DNA from: a virus | Direction: 5' to 3' (one strand) | DNA: 64,000 nucleotides | Virus record (IMG/VR): IMGVR_UViG_3300045125_000168 | Location: 124,001 to 188,000 of that record | In this document: positions 9,251 to 19,079 of the stretch, piece after piece | Layout: the number at the start of each line of letters is the position of its first letter | Numbering within the stretch: the stretch's first letter is position 1 | Translations under genes and position numbers: made by a program | The notes under the pieces: generated by a model | Database searches by the model: none | What the model was told of the DNA's origin: nothing | What the model saw: only the letters and a program-made list of their open reading frames with translations

Positions 9251-9520
9251 CTAAATAGAGGTGTCCACTCTGGCACCATGAGCCAAGAGATGTGACCAAC
9301 GCTTGACGAAAGCTGCTCGCAGCACTTCGTCCTCAACGCTCGCGGCTAAAAGACATCCGAGCTTGTAAGACACGCTGCCCCCGAGGTCTGCTAACGGCAG
9401 ACCTAATTTTGAGGCGGTGCTCAAAAATGTATGCAACTCCTTTGAAAACGTGAGGAGAAGTCTCAACTCACGGTCAACTGGAGTCGATGTCCTTTTAAAA
9501 AGTAATCGCAGAAGCCGCAT
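9251..9520 (-). CDS. Small basic hypothetical protein
   Basis: About 89 residues starting MRLLRLLFKRTS, with GGGA nine bases upstream; the frame is open a few codons further. It is helical and Leu-rich with a basic N-terminus and ends LLAHGARVDTSI. No domain is recognised. It lies immediately upstream of the large fibre gene in the same orientation and may be a chaperone, but the only support is position. Confidence 0.5.
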   Translation of the reverse strand: MRLLRLLFKRTSTPVDRELRLLLTFSKELHTFLSTASKLGLPLADLGGSVSYKLGCLLAASVEDEVLRAAFVKRWSHLLAHGARVDTSI

Positions 9521-9639
9521 GAGTAATCCCAAGTAAGCTGAAGTGGCGCAATTTTGAATCTTATCGACGCAATTTTGGCATCTTGAAAAGATGAGAAAGA
9601 AGAAGTAAAGAGAGGCTCTCTTCAGGAAGGGAGATTTTC

Positions 9640-10087
9640 ATGCGAGTTTTGGCGTTTTTCATGTTTCTTCTGTCTTTTCCGGCCTATGCAGGAATCGATT
9701 GCAACACAAACTGCGAGTCTTGGGCAGGCTTCAATTACCCTGTCCAAATTGGCGCAATCCGACCAAGGTTTGCCGAGGCACCGAGCCTACGACCTATGCG
9801 ATGTGTGCGACCGCCAAAGTGGCGTCCTGTGAGGTTTGGGCTCAAGCCGTTGATTTTGTGAGTGAAAAAGTGAAGCCCATGCTTGAGAAAGATTTCAACG
9901 CACAAGTGTGGGCACAGGCTACCTCGGACGGGGAACGCTCCGAATATATGATTAAGTGCGAAGCGGCTTTTATTGCGGTAGCTGCGGCGTTGGGCGCGGA
10001 ACTGGGCGGGCCTTGGGGGCTGCCGTGACCGGAGGGGTCGGCACTTTCGTGGGCTTCCAAATTTGCAACCAATCGACAAAGTGGTGA
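9640..10087 (+). CDS. Secreted Cys-containing protein with glycine-rich C-terminus (frame-disrupted)
   Basis: Starts MRVLAFFMFLLSFPAYAG, a classic signal peptide with AYA cleavage, after GGGAG. Three plus-strand frames join: DCNTNCESWAGFNYP, then CRGTEPTTYAMCATAKVASCEVWAQAVDF, then a hydrophobic Gly/Ala stretch (AAALGAELGGPWG and AAVTGGVGTFVGFQIC). The final part could be a glycine-zipper membrane segment. Two indels are needed. The next lipoprotein gene begins four bases after the stop, so the pair form an operon. Function unknown; a lysis or envelope role is possible. Confidence 0.6.
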
Positions 10088-10091
10088 TCTT

Positions 10092-10370
10092 ATGTATTAT
10101 CTAATCGGTTTTATCTTGACCTTGCTTATCAACGGTTGCCTTTCGGCCTCGCTGGAACGCGACCAAGGTGACCTCAAGACCATCGGGTACTACACAGGCT
10201 CTCTCGTGAAGGATGAGGGAATGTATCGCTCCCAGTTTGAGGGCGGAGCCTCCAAAGCCTGCAACGGCAAAAAATACGAAGTTTTAGAAAGAACTCGCAA
10301 TCCGTCTACTTTGAGCGGCATGGACCTGCCAAGCTCGAAGTTCTACTGGGTCATACGCTGCGAAAAATAA
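10092..10370 (+). CDS. Small lipoprotein
   Basis: An intact 92-residue frame. The N-terminus MYYLIGFILTLLINGC is a signal with lipobox INGC. The mature part is polar, with a conserved-looking CNGKKYEVLERTRNPS and a second Cys near the end (WVIRCEK). It follows the secreted protein at 9640 by four bases and is closed by a terminator. The pairing of a membrane-active protein and a small lipoprotein recalls Rz/Rz1 spanins, but the usual Pro-rich Rz1 pattern is absent and I do not assign that role. Confidence 0.7.
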   Translation: MYYLIGFILTLLINGCLSASLERDQGDLKTIGYYTGSLVKDEGMYRSQFEGGASKACNGKKYEVLERTRNPSTLSGMDLPSSKFYWVIRCEK

Positions 10371-10381
10371 CATGCCCGCAG

Positions 10382-10407
10382 AACCCGCTTCCCTAGCGGG
10401 TTTTTCT
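10382..10407 (+). terminator. Intrinsic terminator
   Basis: AACCCGC, loop TTCCCTA, GCGGGTT followed by TTTCT. It closes the 9640-10370 operon and overlaps the stop codon of the convergent gene at 10406, so it can serve both strands. Confidence 0.85.
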
Positions 10408-10933
10408 AGCGACAATCTTGGCAGCGCACCGATATCCAACCATCACCTTTTACTTTTCCAGGCTTCCCGCAGGCTTCGCAGATTGTCAGGCTTAAGTTTT
10501 CTGCCATAGCAACCGCACCGTACACATAGTCATCTCCACCTGCATAATAAAAGCAAAGAGCCCCAAATTTTTCTTTGACCTGAGAGGCCACCACTTGTGG
10601 GATCTCTTCGGGGATATCAACTTTTCTATCGATGTTGCTTTTTTCGGCTTCAATAAATTCTGGGGAAAAGCCTTTGAAATATTCTAAGAATTTTTCCCAA
10701 TACCCGGCCTTGGCCTCATTATAGATCGCTTGACGTTGAAGCCGACTCTCTCGCTGTTTTACCGAGTGGTCAATGTGCCCTTGAATGGTTGCACACAAGC
10801 GGTCGATGAGATCAAACCAGCCATCTCCGCACTCAAAGCCCCAGCACATGGCTGTTGTGCGCATATCACCATAACGATCGGCAAATATTTTCGGGTAGCG
10901 GTCACAGAGAAGTTTGTCTTTATCAGGGCTCAT
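10406..10933 (-). CDS. Phage protein with C-terminal zinc ribbon
   Basis: An intact 175-residue frame. It contains CWGFECGDGWFDLIDRLC near the start, VKEKFGALCFYYAGGDD in the second half, and a terminal Cys-rich module (CEACGKPG, then CQDC about 14 residues later) that should bind zinc. This combination occurs in small proteins of many tailed phages; their function is unknown to me. The ATG faces the subtilisin gene at 11003 across about 70 bases, so the two are divergently transcribed. Confidence 0.65.
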   Translation of the reverse strand: MSPDKDKLLCDRYPKIFADRYGDMRTTAMCWGFECGDGWFDLIDRLCATIQGHIDHSVKQRESRLQRQAIYNEAKAGYWEKFLEYFKGFSPEFIEAEKSNIDRKVDIPEEIPQVVASQVKEKFGALCFYYAGGDDYVYGAVAMAENLSLTICEACGKPGKVKGDGWISVRCQDCR

Positions 10934-11002
10934 AATTTTTCACCGATTGCTTTTAGCTTTGACATTGATAGACTCTAAGGAAATCTTCAAGGAGTATTTC
11001 TA

Positions 11003-12353
11003 ATGCTAAAGACCGCTTTTGCGGCCCTCGTGGGCCTGTCGTCTTCTGTTGCCCTTGGAGCAACGGTGGCTATCATCGATAGTGGGGTGGATGTGGACCA
11101 TGCAGATCTCAAAAAGTCTGTGTGGGTGAATCCCATCGATGGCTCTTTTGATTTGTTCGATGACGATGGCAACGGCAAGACCGATGACGTGTATGGATGG
11201 AATTTCCTCGATAACAACAATGTCCTGATCGACCTGACTCAGACCTCGCTGCTCACGTCTGACATCAAAACATTTTTTACCTTGCAGGGTAAAGTTTTGA
11301 CGGGAACGGCGACGGAAGAGCAGAAAACATGGTTGAAGAAAAAGATTTCTGACTCTTCGTTCCGAAGCCGCATCACCCAGTACGGGGCTTTTGCCCACGG
11401 GACTCATGTAGCAGGCATCGCCTCCGAGTTTGAAGGCAACAAGGTCTTCACCATTCGATTGATTCCCACCAAAATCCTTTGCAAGGCTTGCTGGATAAAG
11501 TCGGCAAAGCCTCGCAAGAGGGTAAGGACCCGAACTGGATTTTGAAAAATATCGTCAAGGGTGGTCTTTTTCTCTTTGCGCAAGTCCAAGGGCAGGTGTT
11601 CAATCCGATCGGCACATATCTCGCAGAAAAAGAGATCGATGTGGCCAACGGGTCTTTCGGTATGGGTGTACCCCAGGCTCGGATGCTCGTGTATCCGATT
11701 CTAAGACTCCTGGCAGGCAACAAAGAGCCGCGTGAAAAAACCGTTGATGAGCTTGCAGTCTTTTTGACCACGCAGGTTGCTAACGCGCAATCCGGTTTGG
11801 TTCGCAACTCTCCCAACACCCTGTTCGTTTTCGCCGCAGGCAACGATGGGTCCAGCAACGATGAGTTTCCCGTGGCTCCCGCGAATATCAAACTACCGAA
11901 CAGCATGTCGGTCGCGGCAACCACCCCGACAGGTGCGCTTGCGGTGTTTTCTAACTACGGCAGCACGGTGGACATCGCCGCTCCCGGTGTGGCGATTGAG
12001 TCCACCACCCCTCGGGGTCCGAAGCTCCCGCTCTCGGGCACCAGCCAAGCGGCACCTAAAGTCGCAGCCGTGGCAGGGGCTCTTAAAACTTTGAACCCAG
12101 GTCTGACACCTGCCGAGATCAAAGACATCCTGATGGGCACTGCGGACAAAAAGAGGCTCTCGAAGGCAAAGTCGCCTCTGGTCTTCTCAACGCCTCTCGG
12201 GCGCTTCTTGCCGCAAAGCTGAGTAAGGAAGTCGCGGTGGGGGCTGCGATTCAGCAGGCGCGAGATGCCGTGCAAGACGGATACATTCCTTATCTCAATG
12301 ACTACAATACGGGTGAGGGATTCATCAACGTCATGCCAAACCTTGTGTTCTAA
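11003..12353 (+). CDS. Secreted subtilisin-family serine protease (S8) (frame-disrupted)
   Basis: Begins with a signal peptide (MLKTAFAALVGLSSSVALGA) after AAGGAG. The catalytic triad is complete: Asp in VAIIDSGVDVDH, His in FAHGTHVAGIA, Ser in LSGTSQAAPKVAAVAG; the oxyanion-hole region FVFAAGNDG is present. Two frame changes (near 11470 and near 12150) split it. The repaired C-terminus reads LLNASRALLAAKL and ends GFINVMPNLVF. Total about 450 residues with no obvious pro-domain between the signal and the Asp motif, which is unusual. It is followed by a strong terminator. It should act outside the cytoplasm, degrading host or neighbour-cell proteins; the target is unknown. Confidence 0.93.
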
Positions 12354-12403
12354 GACTCGTGCGATTAGTCTTTCCTCTGTAGTTCCTTTATTCATGACTT
12401 TGG

Positions 12404-12436
12404 AAAGCCCTTGGATCACCGAGGGCTTTCTTTTCT
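12404..12436 (+). terminator. Intrinsic terminator after the subtilisin gene
   Basis: AAAGCCC and GGGCTTT arms with extra pairing towards a short ATCA loop, followed by CTTTTCT, about 50 bases past the subtilisin stop. Confidence 0.85.
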
Positions 12437-12476
12437 CCGAGCCACAAAGATTTTCTGGCAGGTCTTGGAGGATGAC

Positions 12477-13246
12477 ATGGATTTTCAAAGAAAAGTTGAA
12501 GCTAAATACCGCATCGTCGCTGCCGATCTTTTGGTTTTTGTCTACGAGACCTTGATGGATAGCGACCTTTGGCAGTTGGTGGTCAAAAAGCTAGGCGATA
12601 AAGCGGGCACTCCCGATAAAATCCTCGGCTACCGCGAGATCAGCGTCGAAACAAACGACGGACCTGACTACCACACGTTAGTCAAAGATCCTGACGAGGA
12701 CGTGGAAGGCTTGGTCTACAGGATCAAACCAGAAGGTTTGGAAAAAGCTCGACCTCTGGGAAAGCCAGTATGAAAGAAAACTTTTATTTTACAAAGTGGC
12801 CGCAAAGCCTATGTCTACGTTTTGAAATCCGAGTCTTTAAAAGATTACGGCAAAAACACCTCTTATCAGGCAAAGCCCGAAGAGCTAGAAGAAGCCGAAA
12901 AATACACGTCGCTGGGCTTTCCTCTAACACCCATGCCGATCGTCAAGCATGTGCTTGACGCCGTGAAAAAAGGCTGAAGACGGGCAAGCATGAGGTCGAT
13001 AACGAGAAGCTCAATAAGTACCTGAAAAAGGAAACACATGGCGATCTGATGGATTTCGCTCGCTCGGCCATCAAATATTTCAAAGAGGGCAAGCTCGACT
13101 GGGAAGAGGGTCTAGGTCTTTTGCAAGAGGAGTATGCCCCCAAAGGACTGGACATCATCCCCTGGTCGTTCCTTAAACGAGAGCTTCAATTCGCAGGACC
13201 GAGCATAGAAAAAAGACTACCTAGAGCTTTAGTGGAGAAGTTTTAA
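12477..13246 (+). CDS. Leader-tagged gamma-glutamylcyclotransferase-like protein (frame-disrupted)
   Basis: GGAGG lies six bases before ATG. The N-terminus MDFQRKVEAKYRIVAAD is the shared leader. The next residues LLVFVYETLMDS match the YGTLM signature of the GGCT/AIG2-like fold, with Glu in place of Gly; EGLVYRIKPEGLEKLDLWES and an AYVYVLKSE strand complete the fold. Frame changes occur near 12740-12800 and at an A-run near 12970. The repaired C-terminal region is helical (GDLMDFARSAIKYFKEGKLDW) and ends at a TAATG overlap with the next gene. Alternatively the C-terminal part is a separate gene. GGCT-fold enzymes cut gamma-glutamyl amines; the substrate here is unknown. Confidence 0.7.
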
Positions 13247-14139
13247 TGGGATTTTTTGACGCTTTGAAATTGAAGTATGGCGTAGAAGGTGGCGTGAACG
13301 ACAAGGACTATCCTTACTACCGGGTCAGCGACAATCCAGCAAACCCTTCAGCGACTGAGGATAATAAACGTCATGATCCTTACGGGGTCTACCTTTTTAT
13401 CAAAAAACAATATGTCGATATCGAGGATTGGGGCGGCAAACGATATCGGTGGGATGCAAAGCTGAAGCCTGGGCTGAAACTACTTAATTTTGCAAAAATG
13501 CCAAAGTCTGTCGGATTCGCTATTCTCAAAGCCGCTGGTTTCAAGACCATGACGGAGATTTGGAATCTACATGCGCTTAAGCAAGGAAGTCGTTATGACA
13601 TTCCCAAAGAAGAAGTGTCCCATTTTTTCTATCCTCTCAACCCCAGTGAAGATAATCCCAGCGAAGAACAGTTACAAAAAATAGCAAATAAAAACATCTC
13701 AAATAATCCGAATGTCTATAGGATTATTCGTCTCGTCTATCCGACTAAAATAAAGACTAATCGTAACTTTTCAAAGATTTTTCAACGTCTGGGTTACGAC
13801 GGTATATTGGATTTGGATGGGGCTATGATGACCCTAGAGCCACAGTTAATTGTGTTCAATCCCAAGAATGTCATTTGGCATCAAAGAGAAGAAAACGTCA
13901 TAGATGGAAAGATATATCGACTACCTTTCTCTGAATATAGCCTAGCAAATATATTCATTCGGCAGGGCATAAAAGAGTCGCGAGTCAAAAAAGCGATCAA
14001 AAATTTTATGAGTTTTAACCGTTATTTAGACGATGATGACCCCCAAAAGGATGTTGAGTTTTGGGAAAAGAAAAAATTTGAAGACTTTGAGACTTTCATC
14101 GAAAAAAATATGCACCTGACCAAGAAACAGGTCAGCTAA
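13246..14139 (+). CDS. Leader-tagged protein with ADP-ribosyltransferase-like or polyvalent-protein domain
   Basis: An intact 297-residue frame starting inside the previous stop (TAATG). The N-terminus MGFFDALKLKYGVEGG fits the shared leader. The body has YYRVSDNP, HDPYGVYLFIKKQ and, near residue 190, FQRLGYDGILDLD followed by LEPQLIVFNPKNVIW. The R...YGVYLF...GYDGI...E-x-x-V-F-x-P pattern is like that seen in phage polyvalent proteins and some ADP-ribosyltransferase-like folds. I cannot identify a full R-S-E triad, so enzymatic activity is uncertain. The C-terminal 70 residues are charged and helical. Confidence 0.55.
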   Translation: MGFFDALKLKYGVEGGVNDKDYPYYRVSDNPANPSATEDNKRHDPYGVYLFIKKQYVDIEDWGGKRYRWDAKLKPGLKLLNFAKMPKSVGFAILKAAGFKTMTEIWNLHALKQGSRYDIPKEEVSHFFYPLNPSEDNPSEEQLQKIANKNISNNPNVYRIIRLVYPTKIKTNRNFSKIFQRLGYDGILDLDGAMMTLEPQLIVFNPKNVIWHQREENVIDGKIYRLPFSEYSLANIFIRQGIKESRVKKAIKNFMSFNRYLDDDDPQKDVEFWEKKKFEDFETFIEKNMHLTKKQVS

Positions 14140-14172
14140 GGAAAAGCGGCCAAAACCAAACGGGGAATCATC

Positions 14173-14535
14173 ATGAGCTTCCTATTTAAAGTGCAAAGTC
14201 GCTACCAATTAACGGCAAAATCCATGAAGTTAAAGGGTGTTAAATTAAGTCATTCTTGGAAAAAAATCACAATGAATTATGGATTTATGCCAAGTACAAC
14301 GGGAAGACCATAGGTTCTTTGTTTGTAGAGTCAGATTTCGACGAAATGCGACCTACACACGTAGAAGTGGAAAAAATATAGGCGCAAAGGTATTGCGACC
14401 GCTATGTATGTGTACGCTGAAAAAATAACAGGCGGCAAATTCACTTACCCTGAGGAAGAAGGCCCTTGGGCAGATTCTGTTAGTGAGGAAGCTATAAAAC
14501 TATGGAACCAACCTAATAGACCTTTCGGGAACTAA
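14173..14535 (+). CDS. Leader-tagged GNAT acetyltransferase (frame-disrupted)
   Basis: Starts MSFLFKVQSRYQLTAKSM, the shared leader, after GGGGAA. Frames then join to give LWIYAKYNGKTIGSLFVE, THVEVEKKYRRKGIATAMY and VYAEKITGG. The R-R-K-G-I-A-T loop is the acetyl-CoA pyrophosphate-binding motif A of GNATs. About 120 residues, short for the family but with the main strands present. Indels lie at A-runs near 14265 and 14380. The acceptor is unknown. It follows two other leader-tagged genes in the same direction, so 12477-14535 is an effector-type operon. Confidence 0.7.
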
Positions 14536-14556
14536 TAGATCATCCCCCAAGCCCCT

Positions 14557-15051
14557 TTGAGTCTAGTGTATCAGTCAAAAAGCCTAGAGACGACGTTAGT
14601 CAAAATAAGAGATAAAACGGTGCAGGAAAAACCATGGTATCTCTATCTTTTGTATCATAGCGTCTCTAACCTAACTTATGTGGGCATTACAACAGAGGTT
14701 GCAAGAAGACTAAGGCAACATCGGCAAGAAATTCGTGGTGGTGCAAGGTACACAAAAAGAGTGCAAGACAGATTTCCAGGATCACCACCATGGGATCTGG
14801 TCGTAGCTCTCGGCCCCTTTCAGAATCGCAGCGAAGCCACGCGCTGGGAGCGGCTTGTCAAAATGCGCTGCCGAGGCATTACCGCGAGGCGAGAGGCGAT
14901 GCTTTCCCTATCTCTGGAGCAACATCCACGGCAGTTCACGGCAAAGCAAAAAGAAAAATTTCCAGTACCCAATGGTCTCAGTATCTTAGAAAAAAGAAGC
15001 CCTGAGAGTGCGAACTCCCAGGGTCTTTCTTTTCTGCGGATCGCAAATTAG
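14557..15051 (+). CDS. GIY-YIG endonuclease domain protein
   Basis: The open frame encodes WYLYLLYHS...LTYVGIT, the GIY-YIG signature, followed by ARRLRQHRQEI with the conserved Arg and later RWERLVKM with the family Glu. About 165 residues, similar in size to small stand-alone GIY-YIG proteins. The start is uncertain: only TTG or GTG codons are available (14557, 14566, or GTG near 14622). The annotated frame runs through a terminator hairpin; in another frame a stop at 15005 (LRKKKP) lies just before it, so the real end is probably 15005 after one A-run indel. Confidence 0.75.
   Translation: MSLVYQSKSLETTLVKIRDKTVQEKPWYLYLLYHSVSNLTYVGITTEVARRLRQHRQEIRGGARYTKRVQDRFPGSPPWDLVVALGPFQNRSEATRWERLVKMRCRGITARREAMLSLSLEQHPRQFTAKQKEKFPVPNGLSILEKRSPESANSQGLSFLRIAN
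15000..15033. terminator. Bidirectional terminator between convergent genes
   Basis: CCCTGAGAGT pairs with ACTCCCAGGG (one mismatch) across a GCGA loop. The plus strand continues TCTTTCTTTTC; the minus strand has CTTCTTTTTTC. It separates the GIY-YIG gene from the convergent metalloprotease gene. Confidence 0.8.
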
Positions 15052-15911
15052 AGACGCGGCTTAAACCAGCAGGTGGGTCTTAGGCCAACATCAAACTGAC
15101 GGGACTTGGTGCAGTGGTGCATGGACGACGCTTCCTCATCTTTGAGGCTGTTGCCGTTGCCAGGGATGACGCTGGGGTCAAACTCCGAAAGACACACCGC
15201 TCCTGACATGTAAGTGTCGAGGCGACACTGCGCCTTGGGATGATTGTTATTCGTGCGACGGACCACACTCGTATCCGGTGTTTTCCAGTCAGGTTTCAGA
15301 TCCTGCAACTCGCCAAGGAGGGTGGCAAGGCTCTTGCCTGCCATCGCAATCCTGTAGCAGAGATTTTGAGCGTCTTCGGTTTTATAGATAGCATCGCACT
15401 CTTTTTTCGGCTCAGGGTCCACGGACTCTCTGGCCTTGGCATTCACATCAAACTCATTCTTCCAAAGAGTTGGTGCGCACTTGTGGGTGGCGAAGAAATC
15501 CGATTGGCCTTCGTTCGCAGCCCAAGACGAGTAAGGAAAGCCTGCAAGGTGATGGCCAAGTTCATGGCAGATCACCAAAGTAAAACCATCCTCAGTCACT
15601 TCAGGACGACGAGCAAGCCCACCGTACATGTTGACTTCCCAATCATTACCAGACTGGTACGCGCTTGCGTTGACTGTACTATCGGACCAAAGACGGTTAA
15701 AGTTTAAGTAGGCTCCATGGGCTTTAATAATAGGGCTGTACACCTTCTCTGCTTTGTCAATAAGCTGGTTAAAGTCTTTTTCAGACATTTTCTCCGATTC
15801 GCATTCAAGACAGTCTTGCAAGAAAAGGCTGTTTTGAGGAAGAATTTGAGAAAACCCAGAGGCAGAGAAACCGACGATACCGAGTAGCACCAACGCGCAC
15901 TGGCGAATCAT
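15048..15911 (-). CDS. Secreted HExxH metalloprotease
   Basis: Starts at 15911 with AGGGAGG upstream. The N-terminus [19 protein letters not shown] is a signal peptide. The zinc motif is [15 protein letters not shown], followed by [17 protein letters not shown] whose E or D can be the third ligand. About 12 Cys residues in the mature part suggest disulfide bonds and export. 287 residues, intact. The C-terminus ([20 protein letters not shown]) is Cys/Arg-rich. It is divergent from rmlA at 15980. With the subtilisin at 11003 it makes a second secreted protease in 5 kb. Confidence 0.85.
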   Translation of the reverse strand: MIRQCALVLLGIVGFSASGFSQILPQNSLFLQDCLECESEKMSEKDFNQLIDKAEKVYSPIIKAHGAYLNFNRLWSDSTVNASAYQSGNDWEVNMYGGLARRPEVTEDGFTLVICHELGHHLAGFPYSSWAANEGQSDFFATHKCAPTLWKNEFDVNAKARESVDPEPKKECDAIYKTEDAQNLCYRIAMAGKSLATLLGELQDLKPDWKTPDTSVVRRTNNNHPKAQCRLDTYMSGAVCLSEFDPSVIPGNGNSLKDEEASSMHHCTKSRQFDVGLRPTCWFKPRL

Positions 15912-15979
15912 GGCGGACCTCCCTATTTGGACATGTACATTTAATCTTGGCCGCTTGGTCAATTAAAGGGAAGCACAAT

Positions 15980-16846
15980 ATGCGGAAGGGAATTATTCTA
16001 GCAGGCGGTTCAGGAACACGGCTTCATCCTGTGACCTTGGCGGTGAGCAAACAGCTTCTGCCTGTCTTTGATAAGCCGATGATCTATTACCCTCTGTCTG
16101 TGCTGATGCTCGCAGGTATTCGCGAGATTTGTGTGGTTTCAACGCCTGAGGATCGTGCGGCCTTTCAACGGCTCTTAGGCGACGGCTCGCAGTGGGGTAT
16201 TTCTCTGACATACTTGGTCCAACCAAAACCCGAAGGACTTGCCCAAGCGTTTTTGATTGCGGAAGAGTTTATCGCGGGGCAACCGTCTTGCTTGATTCTG
16301 GGTGATAACCTTTACTTCGGCCATGGCTTAACCAAAGTTCTTAAAAAGACCAACGCTCGGCTAGAAGGGGCCACGGTCTTCGGCTATCTTGTCAAAGACC
16401 CCGAACGCTATGGTGTCGTGGAGTTCGACCGCGAAGGACGAGTGGTGAGCCTTGAAGAAAAACCAGCGCAACCCAAATCCCCGTATGCCGTTACGGGGCT
16501 TTATTTTTACGATGCTCATGCCGTGGAGTACGCCAAGACGTTGAAACCTTCGCCTCGTGGTGAACTGGAGATCACCGATCTCAATCGCATCTACTTAGAA
16601 AAGGGTACTTTGAACGTCGAGACTCTCGGGCGTGGTTATGCATGGCTGGACACAGGCACTCATGAGTCTCTGCTCGAAGCCTCAAATTTTGTCCAAGCCG
16701 TGGAACAGCGGCAGGGATTGAAGATCGCTTGCCCCGAAGAGATCGCCTTTCACCAGGGGTGGATTTCTAAGGAAGCCTTGGACCATGCTGCCGAAAAACT
16801 CAAAAAGAGCACCTATGGGGCTTATCTCAAAAATATGATTATATAG
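15980..16846 (+). CDS. rmlA: Glucose-1-phosphate thymidylyltransferase
   Basis: An intact 288-residue protein of the normal RmlA length. It has the nucleotide-binding [11 protein letters not shown] motif, [32 protein letters not shown] and [15 protein letters not shown]. It makes dTDP-glucose from dTTP and glucose 1-phosphate, the first step to dTDP-rhamnose and related sugars. The ATG has AAAGGGAAG upstream. The partner genes rmlC and rmlD are 36 kb away and rmlB is not in the window. The frame carries no indels. Confidence 0.97.
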   Translation: MRKGIILAGGSGTRLHPVTLAVSKQLLPVFDKPMIYYPLSVLMLAGIREICVVSTPEDRAAFQRLLGDGSQWGISLTYLVQPKPEGLAQAFLIAEEFIAGQPSCLILGDNLYFGHGLTKVLKKTNARLEGATVFGYLVKDPERYGVVEFDREGRVVSLEEKPAQPKSPYAVTGLYFYDAHAVEYAKTLKPSPRGELEITDLNRIYLEKGTLNVETLGRGYAWLDTGTHESLLEASNFVQAVEQRQGLKIACPEEIAFHQGWISKEALDHAAEKLKKSTYGAYLKNMII

Positions 16847-16956
16847 TTGATATTATGGAATTTTTCAGATCGCTATTGGCTTGGGCAGGCTCCTGAGCTA
16901 GAAGCTGATTGACGCTGATTGATGCGTCAATCACTCCCAATCAAGAGATCCCCAAG

Positions 16957-17904
16957 ATGCGATTTGGAAGGGTTTTGCACCCTGAGATAGTGTTAGGCAA
17001 GCGTGGCCGAAAAGAGGAAATTGAGTTCATCCAAAAGGCCCTGTCGATAACAGAGATCGACCCAAGAGGTGGCCTAACCTGGGAAGGCGACCGTGATGAT
17101 CTTTTAGCCGTTCTGATCGGAAGTGCTTTAGAGCAAGATCAGGTTTTCGTGCGGTGGGTGACAAGCTGCAAAAGGTTTGTGCAAACTAAAAACGCTCCGA
17201 CCTATCATGTGGGTCAAGAATTTTTGCAGGCGCTTCAAAAAGTAGACATTAAAGTGCCGATGGATATCATCCCCGAGACGTTTTGTGCTTATTTTTCGTT
17301 TGCCAGCAAAACAGTCTTCGATGAAGCAGATGAGATCGAAGGTGGCTATGTCTGTGTGGGGCGAGGACGAAACCTTGGAATGGATGCGAAATATGCCGAT
17401 CTTCGCATCATCACTTTTGCCTATAACTGCAAAGCCACCCAAGATAGTCCGTTCCCACCTGTCGGTAGCCTCACGGTTCCTCTCGATGTCAAGACGATAG
17501 ATGAATTGGCAAGTGGCGCACCTCTTCAAGACTATTTCGTCACGCAATCCGTCAAGCCCTCACAAGAGGCCAACGCCAAGCGCAACGAAGTCTTCCGCAC
17601 TCTTCTAAATTGTCTGATTTACATCCATTCAGAAGAGCCGATTATTGAAAGATCTGTGCCTCTGGCGGATTCAAATAAGACCATCAAAGAGCACAAGAAG
17701 CTCGGGCATATTATCAACGCCTGCACGATCCCAGTGAATTTCCTTTGGCCCAACTACCAAAAGGCGAGACGCTACAAAGTCGATTCCACTTGGATAGACA
17801 GTTTCCCTCGGTGGCAAAGGTGCGGCCCAGGGCTTACCAGCGTTAAATTAGTTTTTGTACGAGGGCACGAACGAAATTTCAATACTGACTCCTTAGGTTG
17901 TTAA
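16957..17904 (+). CDS. Hypothetical phage protein
   Basis: About 315 residues starting at MRFGRVLHPEIV; the frame is open upstream to 16909 but without a good start. Features: GGYVCVGRGRNLGMDAKYAD in the middle and a C-terminal SFPRWQRCGPGLTSVKLVFV followed by HERNFN. The W-R-W-Q-x-x-G-P-G...K-L-x-x-x-x-x-H-x-R pattern is one I recall from phage and plasmid proteins of unknown function. It may pair with the HTH protein that begins two bases after its stop. Confidence 0.65.
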   Translation: MRFGRVLHPEIVLGKRGRKEEIEFIQKALSITEIDPRGGLTWEGDRDDLLAVLIGSALEQDQVFVRWVTSCKRFVQTKNAPTYHVGQEFLQALQKVDIKVPMDIIPETFCAYFSFASKTVFDEADEIEGGYVCVGRGRNLGMDAKYADLRIITFAYNCKATQDSPFPPVGSLTVPLDVKTIDELASGAPLQDYFVTQSVKPSQEANAKRNEVFRTLLNCLIYIHSEEPIIERSVPLADSNKTIKEHKKLGHIINACTIPVNFLWPNYQKARRYKVDSTWIDSFPRWQRCGPGLTSVKLVFVRGHERNFNTDSLGC

Positions 17905-17906
17905 AC

Positions 17907-18577
17907 ATGCACAATAATTTAGAAGATGTAAAAACAGAGAATCTGAGATAAATTGCAGAAAGGCTAGAGCCTAAGTTCAACGAAAATAAAAGGTCTGAAG
18001 AAGAAGAAATTTTAGAAAAAAAGGTTTTGTCTTTATTAGGGAACACGATGTCTTTGCGGGATATTGCCGCAAAACTTGCTATGACCTATTATCAAGTGCA
18101 AAAGATATCTTCGGCAGCGTGGATGATCGTGGTGACTCACTACCGCACCATTTCCCTTGGAGGTTATGATTTTCAAGTGCGAATGTTGCCGATGGCCGTG
18201 GCCTTGCACAGAATGAACAAGGAAATCGCAGCTTATCATATCCAAAGTGGACGAGACCTGATTCATGCGGTGGAGCTTCGCGTCGGAAATTCTGCGTGGC
18301 TCGATTTTGATCCCGTGCGTCTTGAAGGTATACGGGCAGAACAAATCGAATATTTCTATAACAAGCTCGTGCTCCCGGACTTTGCTAAGTCCGTGGCGAT
18401 GAACTTGGACTTCGCGTTGACGATGAAGACCTTTGAAATGTTTGTCGTCTTTTTCAAGAAGCCCGACGCTATTATGGAGAACGTGGGGACGAGTTCGCTT
18501 GGACCTCTTTGAAGGAGCGCATCGAACGTCACCCACGAGGACAAGAACTCCTTGCCCGTGTCGAGAATCCTAGCTAA
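17907..18577 (+). CDS. HTH-containing hypothetical protein (frame-disrupted)
   Basis: Starts two bases after the preceding stop. Repairing indels near 17948 and 18470 gives about 222 residues. A charged N-terminal region (NKRSEEEEILEKKVLS) leads to LLGNTMSLRDIAAKLAMTYY, a probable helix-turn-helix. The middle has an RMLPMAVALHRMNKEI helix and DFDPVRLEGIRAEQIEYFYN. The repaired C-terminus is FAWTSLKERIERHPRGQELL. It is likely a DNA-binding or regulatory protein. The family is not recognised. Confidence 0.55.
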
Positions 18578-18601
18578 CGTCCTACCACAAAATTAGAATG
18601 T

Positions 18602-19079
18602 GTGGGGCAATTTGTGAGCTTGGCTGTTCTCGAACGTAACAAGAGATTTTGGCTCTTGGGTGAGATGCAGTCGTTCGATAAGGGCTGGGTTCAGACGACT
18701 TTGATCGAGGACATGGTGTTTCACGACCCCATTTTGTCGATCAAAGGCCAGAGCTTCCAGTTTGACTTTCACATCGAAATCTCGAAAGTCATCGAAGGTC
18801 CCGATAAAGCCTGGGTGTATCTCCAATCCCACAGGCACATTTTGCGGATCAGACCGCCTCGTGAGCATGAATGGATGATGGCTCCCTTCCTTCCCTCTGC
18901 CAAGAGAAAGGTCATTCTACGACGCGGAACGCCCTTTTCGGTTCGCTCTTCGAGCCGCAAGTCTGGCAGCGACCCTCGCTCCAACTATGCCCCTCTTTGC
19001 AGTAAAGAGCCGCAACCAAGGCAGGGTCTTTTTAATTTGCGGCCTGTCCGGGAACCAAGTGGTAGCAGGGCTATCCTGA
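18602..19079 (+). CDS. Hypothetical protein (C-terminus uncertain)
   Basis: A GTG-start frame with credible protein content for the first 100 residues: FVSLAVLERNKRFWLLGEMQ, FHIEISKVIEGPDKAWVYLQ and PPREHEWMM. After about 18900 the frame degenerates; a shift gives FALRAASLAATLAPTMPLFA and a stop at 19079. An unshifted frame runs to 19228 but looks poor. No family is recognised. The opposite-strand frames here look like shadows. Confidence 0.45.
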
